Positions 1 to 8,624 of a stretch of DNA of 64,000 nucleotides are shown here, one piece after another. The notes beneath the pieces were generated by a model, which saw only the letters and a list, made by a program, of their open reading frames with translations, was not told the DNA's origin and did no database searches. This DNA comes from Aeromonas sp. FDAARGOS 1405. GTDB lineage: Bacteria; Pseudomonadota; Gammaproteobacteria; Enterobacterales; Aeromonadaceae. Location: contig NZ_CP077311.1 in assembly GCF_019048265.1 (NCBI RefSeq), forward strand, positions 3,233,001-3,297,000, read 5' to 3'. The number at the start of each line of letters is the position of its first letter. Position 1 is the stretch's first letter. Made by a program: the position numbers and the translations under genes.

Positions 1-1
1 G

Positions 2-22
2 CCCTCTCCCGAAGGGAGAGGG
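2..22. repeat. Short GC-rich palindrome at window edge
   Basis: Nine bases (2-10, CCCTCTCCC) pair perfectly with 14-22 (GGGAGAGGG) around a GAA loop. Similar C/T-rich and G/A-rich palindromes occur at 10001-10043. This resembles the dispersed intergenic repeats common in gammaproteobacteria. No T-run follows on the plus strand, so it is not a strong terminator. Confidence 0.5.
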
Positions 23-133
23 GATGGTTCAATGCCGCACTGTGCTCTTCTTTGCGTTGAAGAAGGGGCGGAGAGAGGGAAGTGGTCGATGGGAGCTTCA
101 AGCCATGGCTGAGCCAGTGCGCTAACCGATATT

Positions 134-2563
134 TCATACCACTCTCCTTGCCGCATACCAGGAGGCCAATGCGCCACAGACCGGTGCCAGCAACAGGGCG
201 GTGACCGCATGAAGGGGGGCGGACTCGAAGGCGAGGCGCCAGCCAAAGGCGCGGGGGTTGACCACCTCGATCAGCACCCAGGCGAGGCCATACCCCACCG
301 GTAGAGCCAGCAGGGCGGTGAGCAGCCCCAATCCCGCCCCTTGCCACAGCAGCAGCTGGCGGCAGTGGCGGGGGCTCAAGCCCAGACTCTGCAAGGTCTG
401 CAACTCGCCACGGCGCGCCAGCCCCAGCACCATAAAGGCCGAGCCGATCCCGACAAAGGCGATGCCGAGGATCAGCAACTTCAATAGCTCGGTCACCACA
501 AAGGTCTGGTCAAACACCTTGAGCGCCGCGCTGTGGATGGCGGGGGCGGAGAGCAGATTGAGCTGCTCGCCAAAGCGCTCGCGCAGGTGGTCGGCCAGCT
601 GTTCGGGGTCGTTGCTAAAGAGGGCGAGGGATTGCACCGCCCCCGCCTCGAAGGCGTGCAGAATTTGCCCCTTGTCGCTGCCGTAGTCCTGATAGACGCC
701 TGTGACGGTGAACTGCCTTGGCCCCTGCTCGCCGCTGATTGCCAATGTCTGGTCCACCTTGACCCCGAGGCGCACCGTCAGGGGTTCGCTCGCCAGCACT
801 TCGTCGGGACGGATGGGCCAGCGTCCGGCCAGCAGCGGATAGGCCGCTTTAAGCTGGGGGATAAAATCCATCTGCGCCCACTCGATGGGCTGCCCCTGCC
901 AGCGGGCAGGATGCACCGAGCGGCGCGAGGCGGCGCTCACCAGAGGATTGGCGAGCAGGGTCTCGAGGGTTGTGTTGCTCAAGGTGCCCTTGTTGCCCGC
1001 CACCCCCTTGGGGGCGGTGACATAGAGATCGGCGGCCAGACGCTGGCCGAGCCAGATCTCCACGCTGGAGCGAAAGCTCGACACCATGACCCCGATGCCG
1101 ATGGCCGCCGCGATGGCCAGCTGCAATGCCATCACCGCGATGGCGGTGCGATCGAGATGATAGAGGGTCTCGGCCACCCCGAGCCGGGCGGTGAGGGGGC
1201 CGCCCGCACGCCGTCGCAACCAGCCAAGCAGGCCGCGCAGGGCATCGGGCAGCCAGAGCGCCATGGCCAGCAGCCAGCCGCCGGCGATAAAGAGGGCGCC
1301 AGTGAGACCGGTTTGCGGCAACCACAGGCACAGAGCGCACAGCAGCAAGATGGCGATGGCCAGCACGCGCCGTCGCCACGGGTGAGCGGGAGGGCGGCTG
1401 CTGCCAGCGCGCAGTTCGAGGGGGGATTGGCGCAGCAGTTGCCACCAGCCGGGCAGGTTGGCGGCCAGCGTGCCGAGCAGCCCGATCAACAGTGCCTTGA
1501 GCAGGCTCACAGGGGAAAGGCGCAACAGATCGATGGGGTTGGGGCCATAGAGATCGGCCAGCGCCTGGGTCAGTTGCCCCATCAGCGCCAGCGCCAACAG
1601 GCTGCCGAGCAGCACCCCGAGCAGGGTGCCCACCGTGGCGAGAATAAGTAGCTCCAGAATGAGCCAACGCAGCACCCGACTCGGCCCCATTCCCAGAATG
1701 ATCAACTGGGCCAGCTGGGGGCGGCGCACGCTCTGGACAAATCGCTGGGCGTTGAACACCAGAAACAATCCTACCGCCATGGCGAGCAATGAGAGCGCCG
1801 TCAGGTTAAGGGCCAGTGCATCGCCAAGCTGGCTGGCATCGAGCGCCGGGCTGATGGGCTCAAGCCACAAAGGCTGGTTCGGGTAATCGGTTTGCAGGGT
1901 GGCCTGCAGGGTGCGAACCTCGTCTTCACTTAGCTTGAAGACGATGCGATCGAGCCGACCCGCTTTATCCAGCAGCGGCTGGGCGAGGCCAATATCGGTT
2001 ATCAGCAGCCGCTCCATGGGCACGGCGCCCGGCTCGAAGGTGCCCGCCAGCGTCAGGGTCAGAGGGCGGGCGCTGGCGCCATCGCTGCCGCCCAATACAA
2101 AACGGCGGCTCTGGCCCGCTTGCCAGCCAAGGCGCTGCGCTTCGGGGGCCGCCAGCCAGATGCTGTCGGCACGGTTGAGGGAAAAGTCGGGCTCGCTCGC
2201 GGGTTGGGCGCCAAACAGCTGGCGCAGGGGGCCGGGGTTGAAGAGATCCATTCCCAGCAGTTGAAAGCTGCGCCCCTCTTCATCCTTGAGCCAGCCATGG
2301 AGCTGGGGCATGGCATCGAGGGCGGGCTGGCTGGTCACCAGTTGCACGTAAAGCTGCTCATCCAGCCCGCCAGCGGGGGCCAGCCGGTAGTTGGCTTCCC
2401 CTGCTAGCTGGCTGCGTGCGGCGACAAAATTGGTGCGGGCACTGTGATTGAGCAGCTCGATGGCCACCACCAGCGATACCCCCAATACCAGCCCGGCCAG
2501 ACTCATCAGCAGCAACCAGGGGTGACTGCGATAGAGGCGCAGCAGCGCTTTAAGTGGCAGCAT
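134..2563 (-). CDS. ABC transporter permease, duplicated FtsX type (YbbP-like)
   Basis: 809-residue inner-membrane permease. One N-terminal membrane segment (about 15-37) precedes a large periplasmic domain. A helix bundle follows (about 250-440), then a second periplasmic domain and a final three-helix FtsX block (about 690-805). This duplicated FtsX layout and the length match E. coli YbbP and related mechanotransmission exporters, which act on periplasmic or membrane substrates instead of pumping small solutes. It lies 30 bases downstream of its ATPase on the same strand, so the two form an operon. The substrate cannot be read from sequence. Equivalent loci in other species often continue with a lipocalin-like protein, but the next gene would lie outside this window. 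Confidence 0.85.
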   Translation of the reverse strand: MLPLKALLRLYRSHPWLLLMSLAGLVLGVSLVVAIELLNHSARTNFVAARSQLAGEANYRLAPAGGLDEQLYVQLVTSQPALDAMPQLHGWLKDEEGRSFQLLGMDLFNPGPLRQLFGAQPASEPDFSLNRADSIWLAAPEAQRLGWQAGQSRRFVLGGSDGASARPLTLTLAGTFEPGAVPMERLLITDIGLAQPLLDKAGRLDRIVFKLSEDEVRTLQATLQTDYPNQPLWLEPISPALDASQLGDALALNLTALSLLAMAVGLFLVFNAQRFVQSVRRPQLAQLIILGMGPSRVLRWLILELLILATVGTLLGVLLGSLLALALMGQLTQALADLYGPNPIDLLRLSPVSLLKALLIGLLGTLAANLPGWWQLLRQSPLELRAGSSRPPAHPWRRRVLAIAILLLCALCLWLPQTGLTGALFIAGGWLLAMALWLPDALRGLLGWLRRRAGGPLTARLGVAETLYHLDRTAIAVMALQLAIAAAIGIGVMVSSFRSSVEIWLGQRLAADLYVTAPKGVAGNKGTLSNTTLETLLANPLVSAASRRSVHPARWQGQPIEWAQMDFIPQLKAAYPLLAGRWPIRPDEVLASEPLTVRLGVKVDQTLAISGEQGPRQFTVTGVYQDYGSDKGQILHAFEAGAVQSLALFSNDPEQLADHLRERFGEQLNLLSAPAIHSAALKVFDQTFVVTELLKLLILGIAFVGIGSAFMVLGLARRGELQTLQSLGLSPRHCRQLLLWQGAGLGLLTALLALPVGYGLAWVLIEVVNPRAFGWRLAFESAPLHAVTALLLAPVCGALASWYAARRVV

Positions 2564-2593
2564 CAGCGTGCTCCCGGCAGACGCAGTCGCTGC

Positions 2594-3274
2594 CTAGTCA
2601 TGACGGGGCCCCTTGAGCTCGATAAGTTGCCCCCCTTCGAGGCGCAGCACTCTGTCAGCCAGCTCGGCATAGGCCGGGTTGTGGCTCACCAGCAGCAAGC
2701 CTGCGCCTGTGTCCCGCACCGCCGCCACCATCAGCGCCATCACCTGTTCGGCATTGTGCTCATCGAGGCTGCCGGTGGGTTCGTCGGCGAGCAGCCAACC
2801 GGGTTGATGGATAAGGGCGCGGGCCAGCGCCACCCGCTGACGCTGACCGCCGGAGAGCTGCTCCGGCCAGGCATGGCGCTTGTGGCTCATATCGAGCCGC
2901 TGCAGCAACTGGTCAATCTTTGTCTCATCCGGTGGCAGAGCGTTGATGGCCAGCGGCAGGGCCAGATTCTCGGCCACGTTCAGGGTCGGCAGCAGGTTGA
3001 AATCCTGATAGACGATACCGAAATGGCGGCCCCGCAGGCGCGCCCGCTCGTCGGGTGAGCGGGTGTCGATCCGGGTCTCCCCCAGCCAGATCTCCCCTTC
3101 ATCCGGTGCAATCAGCCCGGCGATCAGATTGAGCAGGGTGGACTTGCCGCAGCCGCTTTGGCCCAGCAGCAGGGTGATCTCGCCTGCGGGGAGGGCGAGA
3201 TCGAGATGGTGGAACAGCGGCAGTCGTTCACTGCCGTTATCGAAGCTCTTGCAGAGGTTGCGCAGGGTCAGCAT
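2594..3274 (-). CDS. ABC transporter ATP-binding protein (LolD/YbbA type)
   Basis: 226-residue ATPase that powers the adjacent FtsX-type permease. It has a Walker A motif GQSGCGKST near residue 40, the signature LSGGQRQRVALARAL near 140-155, and Walker B LLADEPTGSLDEH, followed by the switch histidine in LLVSHNP. Length and motif spelling place it in the MacB/LolD/YbbA subfamily that partners FtsX-like permeases. It is the first gene of a minus-strand pair. The upstream region carries three TGATCAA repeats that may regulate it. It is distinct from the true LolD at 52807-53601. Confidence 0.9.
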   Translation of the reverse strand: MLTLRNLCKSFDNGSERLPLFHHLDLALPAGEITLLLGQSGCGKSTLLNLIAGLIAPDEGEIWLGETRIDTRSPDERARLRGRHFGIVYQDFNLLPTLNVAENLALPLAINALPPDETKIDQLLQRLDMSHKRHAWPEQLSGGQRQRVALARALIHQPGWLLADEPTGSLDEHNAEQVMALMVAAVRDTGAGLLLVSHNPAYAELADRVLRLEGGQLIELKGPRHD

Positions 3275-3335
3275 GGGATAACCGTTTGATGGTCAATGGC
3301 TTTCATCATGCTTGGTACGCTAGCACGGCCAGCAA

Positions 3336-3382
3336 TGATCAACACCCCTTACGGTTGATCAAGAGTGCCAGTTAGTGATCAA
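3336..3382. promoter_or_regulatory. Three TGATCAA repeats at exact 20-bp spacing
   Basis: TGATCAA occurs at 3336-3342, 3356-3362 and 3376-3382, each start exactly 20 bases from the last. It lies between the minus-strand ABC operon and the plus-strand DUF4357 gene. Equal spacing near two helical turns puts all copies on roughly one DNA face, as in an operator array. The core TGATCA is itself palindromic. No known regulator is assigned. Confidence 0.45.
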
Positions 3383-3471
3383 GGCGGCAAAAGAGCAGTG
3401 GATCCTCGCTGGATCCCGCTTGCCCGAGATGGTTAGAATAGGGGCTTCCATGGGTCACAGGATGAGCAAGG

Positions 3472-3939
3472 ATGTTACACAAGCAAGTCAGTTTTATCAT
3501 CGATAGCAAGGGCAACAAGCAGGCTGCCGTCGTCCCCATCGAGATCTACAACGAGCTGATGACCCTGCAAAAGGCACTCTCCGACAACCGGCCGGGGGAG
3601 CGCGAGCTCTACCACTTCAACGGCAAAGGGGCCGAGGCCCACGGTTATCCGGTTGGCAAGCGGCAAAATCCCGGCTTTATGGTGCTGGCCGGTTCCACCG
3701 CCAATGGCGAGGATGCTGCCTCCCTGCGTGAAGCGGTGATCGAGCTGCGTCACGAACTGCTGGAGAAGGGGGTCATAGTGCCCCGCAGTCAGGGTGGCTT
3801 TGTCTTTACCGCCGATCAGCTGTTCAACAGCCCGAGTCTGGCCGCCAGTCTGGTGGCGGGCAATAACCGCAGCGGTCTGGATGCCTGGCAAAACAGCGCA
3901 GGCTATACCCTCAAGCAGTCGGGTTTCGGCAAGAAATAA
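3472..3939 (+). CDS. DUF4357 domain protein with Phd-like N-terminus
   Basis: 155-residue soluble protein of unknown function. The C-terminal half (about 95-150), with the FVFTADQLFNSPSLAASLV stretch followed by an SGLDAWQN segment, matches the DUF4357 pattern, a small domain found alone or attached to nucleases. The N-terminus, VSFIIDSKGNKQAAVVPIEIYNELM, resembles the strand-helix end of Phd/YefM antitoxins, but no toxin gene adjoins it. The ATG at 3472 is preceded by AGGA at 3459-3462. A hairpin and then nhaD follow 40-110 bases downstream. The domain call is from memory of the motif. Confidence 0.7.
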   Translation: MLHKQVSFIIDSKGNKQAAVVPIEIYNELMTLQKALSDNRPGERELYHFNGKGAEAHGYPVGKRQNPGFMVLAGSTANGEDAASLREAVIELRHELLEKGVIVPRSQGGFVFTADQLFNSPSLAASLVAGNNRSGLDAWQNSAGYTLKQSGFGKK

Positions 3940-3977
3940 TCCCGCGTTTCGACAGCACACCAATTAAGCGTTAATTG

Positions 3978-4007
3978 ACCTGGATGAATTTTTCTTTTCA
4001 TCCAGGT
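3978..4007 (+). other. Perfect 11-bp hairpin in nhaD leader
   Basis: 3978-3988 (ACCTGGATGAA) pairs perfectly with 3997-4007 (TTCATCCAGGT) around an eight-base pyrimidine loop TTTTTCTT. It ends 39 bases before the nhaD start. There is no T-run after the stem on the plus strand, so it is not a typical terminator. It could stabilise or regulate the nhaD leader, or mark the DUF4357 transcript end. Confidence 0.5.
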
Positions 4008-4046
4008 GCTAGCATCATTGCCAGATGGTTCTAAAAGGAAGAGACC

Positions 4047-5471
4047 ATGTCTGCGCTCACCCCTGTTATTTTGCTGCTGTCCCTGTTTATCCCTCCCGCC
4101 CATGCCAGTAGTGGCCCTGTTCTGTTGACATCCTCCTCAATCGGACTTTTTTGTGTCGGATTGTTTGTGTTGGCCTACGCCCTAGTGATGGCTGAAGAGT
4201 ATCTGCAACTGCGCAAGTCCAAACCCGTGCTGGTGGCCGCCGGGGTGATCTGGATCCTGATCGGTATCGCCTATGCACAGCAGGGGATGAGCCCTGCGGC
4301 CGAGCAGGCCTTCCGCCATACCCTGCTGGAATATGCCGAGCTGATGCTGTTTCTGCTGGTGGCGATGACCTATATCAACGCCATGGAGGATCGGCGGCTG
4401 TTCGATGCCCTGCGCGCCTGGCTGGTGCGATCCGGCTTTCACTTGCGCACCCTGTTCTGGTTGACCGGTGGGCTTGCTTTTTGTATCTCGCCAGTGGCAG
4501 ACAACCTGACCACTGCGCTCTTGATGTGCGCCGTGGTGTTGAAGGTGGCCAACGGTGATCGGCGTTTTGTCAATCTTGCCTGCATCAACATAGTGATCGC
4601 CGCCAACGCCGGAGGGGCGTTCAGTCCCTTTGGCGATATCACAACCCTGATGGTGTGGCAGGCGGGCAAGGTGCAATTTGGCCAGTTCTTCACCCTGCTT
4701 ATTCCCTCTCTGCTCAATTTTCTGGTCCCGGCCATCCTGATGAGCCTGATGGTGCCGCGTCATGTGCCGGAGGCTGATAACGAGGTGGTCGATCTCAAGC
4801 GGGGTTCCCGTCGCATCGTCGCGCTGTTCTTGCTGACCATCATCACGGCGGTGCTATGCCACAGTTTCCTCCATCTGCCACCCGTACTGGGCATGATGCT
4901 GGGGCTCGGTTATCTGCAGTTTTTCGGCTTCTATTTGCGCAAGTCGCTGCCGCGATCCCTTGCCCGCAAGCGTGCGCTCTATGAACGCAATGGCGATGAG
5001 GTGCGGTTGCGCAGTCTGGGCTCTGTGGTGCCATTTGATGTGTTCAACAAGGTGGCCAAGGCGGAGTGGGATACCTTGCTCTTCTTCTATGGGGTGGTGA
5101 TGTGTGTCGGTGGGCTGGGCTTTATGGGGTATCTGGAGCTGGTGTCACACTGGTTGTATGCCGGTGGGGATCCCACCATGGCCAACGTCTTCATAGGGGG
5201 CTTGTCGGCCATCGTGGATAACATTCCGGTGATGTTTGCCGTACTGTCGATGAACCCGGATATGGCGTTGGGGCAGTGGCTGCTGGTGACCCTGACTGCC
5301 GGAGTGGGCGGCAGCCTGCTCTCCATCGGCTCTGCGGCCGGGGTGGCCCTGATGGGACAGGCCCACGGCATGTATACCTTTTTTGGCCACCTGAAGTGGC
5401 TGCCTGCCATCTTGCTCGGTTATCTGGTGAGCATAGGGGCGCACCTCTGGCTCAACAGTGCCCAGTTCTGA
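4047..5471 (+). CDS. nhaD: Na+/H+ antiporter NhaD
   Basis: 474-residue inner-membrane antiporter that expels Na+ (and Li+) in exchange for protons, important in brackish or alkaline conditions. A cleavable-looking N-terminus (1-20, ending PAHASS) precedes about 12 hydrophobic segments. The conserved polar stretches SPVADNLTTALLMCAVV (about 150) and NIVIAANAGGAFSPFGDITTLMVWQ (about 185-210) are hallmarks of the NhaD branch of the ion transporter superfamily, as is IGGLSAIVDNIPVMFAVL (about 390). An AAGGAAGAG ribosome site lies just before the ATG. It is a single-gene unit ended by the hairpin at 5493-5520. Confidence 0.93.
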   Translation: MSALTPVILLLSLFIPPAHASSGPVLLTSSSIGLFCVGLFVLAYALVMAEEYLQLRKSKPVLVAAGVIWILIGIAYAQQGMSPAAEQAFRHTLLEYAELMLFLLVAMTYINAMEDRRLFDALRAWLVRSGFHLRTLFWLTGGLAFCISPVADNLTTALLMCAVVLKVANGDRRFVNLACINIVIAANAGGAFSPFGDITTLMVWQAGKVQFGQFFTLLIPSLLNFLVPAILMSLMVPRHVPEADNEVVDLKRGSRRIVALFLLTIITAVLCHSFLHLPPVLGMMLGLGYLQFFGFYLRKSLPRSLARKRALYERNGDEVRLRSLGSVVPFDVFNKVAKAEWDTLLFFYGVVMCVGGLGFMGYLELVSHWLYAGGDPTMANVFIGGLSAIVDNIPVMFAVLSMNPDMALGQWLLVTLTAGVGGSLLSIGSAAGVALMGQAHGMYTFFGHLKWLPAILLGYLVSIGAHLWLNSAQF

Positions 5472-5492
5472 ACGTCTGGGCGCCAGTACGAA

Positions 5493-5527
5493 AAGAGGCT
5501 TCCGTTGACGGAAGCCTCTTTCGTTTT
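5493..5527 (+). terminator. Rho-independent terminator after nhaD
   Basis: Twelve-base stem 5493-5504 / 5509-5520 (AAGAGGCTTCCG with CGGAAGCCTCTT), loop TTGA, followed by TCGTTTT. The A-rich left side makes it usable in both directions, so it may also end the convergent bcr-like gene. Confidence 0.85.
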
Positions 5528-5546
5528 CCTGACCGGGGGAGGGGGT

Positions 5547-6758
5547 TCAATCGCCTCGCTTGCCGGTCAGCAGCCAGTAACTCAGGGTGGAACCCACGCC
5601 GCAGCAGGCGATGGCGATGGCCATGGGCAGCGGCGAGTGGGGCGGATTGAGGTTGACCAGAATGCCGACCAGGGCGCCGATGCCAAAGCGCAGGGTGCCC
5701 GCCAGTGCCGAGGCGGTGCCCGCAGATTGCGGGAAGTGGCCCATCAGGCCGGTCATGGCGTTGGCGCCCACCAGACTGATATGGCCGACAAACAGTACCA
5801 CCGGAATGACGATGCCCCACAGACCGCCGGTCTGGCTCCAGGCGTTGTAGACCAGTAGGGCGCCCGCGCAGGGCAGCACCAGCAGACCGTATTGCAGCAT
5901 CCGCTCGGCGCCTACCCCTTTCACCAGTCGGCTGTTGACGAAAGTGACCACCATCATCAGCAGGATATTGAGGCCAAACAGCCAGCCGTAGTGCTCGGTC
6001 GGCACCTTGAAATACTCGATATAGACGTAAGGGGAGCCACTTAAGAAGGCGAACATGCCGGAGCTGGAGAGGGAGCCGCACAGCACATAACCCATGGCGC
6101 CGCGATGGGAGAGTACCCCCCAGTAGTTCTTGAGGATCTGGCCAAGATTAAGGGGTTGGCGATGTTCCGGTTTCAGGGTCTCCTGAATTTTCCACTGCAT
6201 CACCAGACAGATCAGCAGGCTGATCCCCACCAGCAGCCAGAAGATCACCCGCCAGTCGGCGTGGGCACTGATATAGCCGCCCACCACAGGCGCTACCAGC
6301 GGCGCCAGGGTCATCACCAGAATGACGAACGACATGGCGCGGGAAAACGCATCCTTCTCGAACAGATCGCGCAGCAGGGCATTGACCACCACCGAGCCCG
6401 CCGCACCGCCCGCTGCCTGCAACATCCTATAGGCCAGCAATTCGGGCAGGGAGTCCGCCATGGCGCAACCCACCGAGGCGATGGCAAACATCACCAGCCC
6501 CGCCAGGATCACCGGCTTGCGGCCATAGCTGTCGGCGAGCGGGCCGTAGAAGAGCTGGCCGATGGCAAAGCCGCCCAGAAAGGCGCTGATAGTGAGCTGG
6601 GCGCCGTCGATGCTGGTAGCCAGATCCCTGGCGATGGCCGGAATGGCGGGCAGATACATATCCACCGCCAGCGGGGTCAGACCCGCCAGAGCACCGAGCA
6701 GGATAAACAGGAAACGGGGGGAGAGGGCGGCAGCCTGAGCTGTTGGCGATTGGGGCAT
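5547..6758 (-). CDS. Bcr/CflA family multidrug MFS exporter
   Basis: 403-residue major facilitator with about 12 membrane helices. Motif A reads GPLADSYGRKPVILAG (about 78-93). The N-terminal PLAVDMYLPAIPAIARDL and the motif-C-like APLVAPVVGGYI are typical of Bcr/CflA drug:proton antiporters (bicyclomycin, chloramphenicol, sulfonamide export in relatives). The real substrate is unknown. It converges on nhaD, with the shared hairpin between them. Confidence 0.85.
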   Translation of the reverse strand: MPQSPTAQAAALSPRFLFILLGALAGLTPLAVDMYLPAIPAIARDLATSIDGAQLTISAFLGGFAIGQLFYGPLADSYGRKPVILAGLVMFAIASVGCAMADSLPELLAYRMLQAAGGAAGSVVVNALLRDLFEKDAFSRAMSFVILVMTLAPLVAPVVGGYISAHADWRVIFWLLVGISLLICLVMQWKIQETLKPEHRQPLNLGQILKNYWGVLSHRGAMGYVLCGSLSSSGMFAFLSGSPYVYIEYFKVPTEHYGWLFGLNILLMMVVTFVNSRLVKGVGAERMLQYGLLVLPCAGALLVYNAWSQTGGLWGIVIPVVLFVGHISLVGANAMTGLMGHFPQSAGTASALAGTLRFGIGALVGILVNLNPPHSPLPMAIAIACCGVGSTLSYWLLTGKRGD

Positions 6759-6871
6759 AGGGTATCCGCTGGTGAACCTTGGTTGAAAAAGGGAGAGGGG
6801 CGAGTCTATCAGGTTTGCCCCCGCTCGGCATGACGTTCCTGCCCCCTCAAAAGGGGGAGGTGCCCGGCCAT

Positions 6872-8566
6872 TCAGGCACCTTTGGGTGCACGCTTGCGGT
6901 CATGGGGGCGCGCTGCGCGGATCACCCCCCCCAGCCAGAGCAGCCAGGCCAGCGACGAGATGGCGTACCCGAGCCGCTCCGGCCAGCGGGCGGTGAGGGT
7001 AAAGGTGAGGCTATGTTGTCCGGCGGGCATCCAGACTTGCACCAGCCCGTTGCGGGTGCTGCTGACGCTAAGCGGCAGGCGCTGGTCGAGCCTTGCCTGC
7101 CAGCCCGGGTAATCAAACTGGTGCAGGACCAGCTTGGCGGGTGCCGGGGCATCCACCGTCAATTCGATATGACGAGGCTGCCAGCGCTGGATCTGCCAGT
7201 TCACCCCCTGATGGTCACTGGTGATGGCGGGCTGGAATTCCTCTTTCCAGGCCAGCAGGGTGGGGGCAAACATGCCGCGCGGCACCTGCTTTGGTCGGTA
7301 TTCGCGGGCGCTGCGCTTGCTATCGAACTCCCCGTCGAGCTGACTCTTTACGGGAGCCTGGGTGAGCGGCGCCTCGCGTACATAGAGTCCCTGCGAGAGC
7401 AGGGTGAGGGCAAGCAGTAGCCACCAGACCCACTGCCACGGGCGATAGGTGGGGGTACCCAGCGCCACTACGGAGACGGTAGCGATGACCAGCAGCAGAT
7501 TGAGACGCCAGGGAAATTGCACCAGTTGCAACGGAGTGAGCAGGTGCCACAGGGGCTCGCTTGGTGGCAGCATCATCAGAAAGCTCAGGGTGCCAATGAC
7601 CCCCCAGAGCAGCAACTCGGGATGGCGCGGCTCGCGGGCGGCAGCCCAAGCTACCAGCAGCAGAGCCAGGGTGAGCAGCGTCAGCCAGGCGAGATGGCCG
7701 CGAAAGCGCCAGTCATCACGGCTTTGGGGCAAACGATCGAGAAAGTTGCGCTGAAATTCGAACATGCCAGTGCGCATCTGCTCCATGGAGATCCCCCCCT
7801 GATCCAGCAGAGCGGGCAGCAGTAACAGGCTGGCCATCGCCAACCCCCAGAGCTGGCCCAGCAAGGTGCCGATAAATGGGGCGGCGGTGACAGGGATACT
7901 GACAAGCGTTGTGCTCCTCTTGTTGCGCCAGACCAGCAGCAGGCTGCGCAGGGTGAGCAAGCCCAGAATGAGCAGGGTGCTTGGTAGATGGGAAAGCGTC
8001 AGCATGGAGACGGCCAGTGCGAGCAGCAGTAGCGCAAAGGGGGCGCCGCGGCAGAGGCGATCCTGCGCCAGCAGTGCCAGCGGTGCCCAGACGAAGGCCC
8101 AGCTCTCCGCCAGGGCAAAGCGGGCGTAGATATCGATGGCCAGATGATAGGGCAGCGCCATATAGAGCAGACTGGCCGCCAGCGCCCGTCCGTGGCCGGC
8201 AAAGGGGCGCAACCAGAGATAGGCAAACAGGCCGGAGAGCCAGAGTGCCACGCTGCTGCTCCAGAGCAGCGGCGTCATCGCCTCGTGGGCCAGTGGGGTG
8301 GGGCCGGCGAACAGTGCGCTCACATAGTAGGGCAGGGGGGGATAGAAGAAAAAGACCGGGCTGCCGAAGGCGCCGTTCATCTCCATCAACCAGCGCGGAT
8401 AGAGTTCACCTTGCCACAGTTGCACGGCAAAGAAGTGACCGGAGAGCAGGTGGTGAAACAGATCATGGCCCTGACTGCCGCCGCGCAGCCAGAATGGTAG
8501 CAACAGGAGGGCACAGGCCCCGGTCAGCACCGACAAAACCCACAGCCACTCTCTGGTTACACGCAT
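6872..8566 (-). CDS. Membrane protein, PTPS-related/YfhO-like (GT-C-like)
   Basis: 564-residue multi-spanning inner-membrane protein. The N-terminal segment contains SQGHDLFHHLLSGHFFAVQ and YPRWLMEMNGAFGSPVFFFYPPLPYYVS. This is the signature of proteins annotated '6-pyruvoyl-tetrahydropterin synthase-related', which despite the name resemble GT-C glycosyltransferases using lipid-linked sugars. About 11-12 helices precede a C-terminal extracytoplasmic beta-like domain (about 420-540). The acidic/His HD pair in the first loop could be catalytic, by analogy with GT-C enzymes. It lies 58 bases downstream of another GT-C-like gene on the same strand, so the two probably work together. The acceptor and sugar are unknown. 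Confidence 0.65.
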   Translation of the reverse strand: MRVTREWLWVLSVLTGACALLLLPFWLRGGSQGHDLFHHLLSGHFFAVQLWQGELYPRWLMEMNGAFGSPVFFFYPPLPYYVSALFAGPTPLAHEAMTPLLWSSSVALWLSGLFAYLWLRPFAGHGRALAASLLYMALPYHLAIDIYARFALAESWAFVWAPLALLAQDRLCRGAPFALLLLALAVSMLTLSHLPSTLLILGLLTLRSLLLVWRNKRSTTLVSIPVTAAPFIGTLLGQLWGLAMASLLLLPALLDQGGISMEQMRTGMFEFQRNFLDRLPQSRDDWRFRGHLAWLTLLTLALLLVAWAAAREPRHPELLLWGVIGTLSFLMMLPPSEPLWHLLTPLQLVQFPWRLNLLLVIATVSVVALGTPTYRPWQWVWWLLLALTLLSQGLYVREAPLTQAPVKSQLDGEFDSKRSAREYRPKQVPRGMFAPTLLAWKEEFQPAITSDHQGVNWQIQRWQPRHIELTVDAPAPAKLVLHQFDYPGWQARLDQRLPLSVSSTRNGLVQVWMPAGQHSLTFTLTARWPERLGYAISSLAWLLWLGGVIRAARPHDRKRAPKGA

Positions 8567-8624
8567 AAGGAGACTCGTCTGTTATGGATTCGCTGTGAGT
8601 GTACCCGAGTTGTTCCCCTCTTTT

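Noticed and set aside
533..1651. Long plus-strand open frame (372 residues) opposite the ABC permease
   Set aside because: It is antisense to a clear FtsX-type permease, Gln/Gly/Pro-rich as expected from an opposite frame in GC-rich DNA, and has no recognisable domain or ribosome site.
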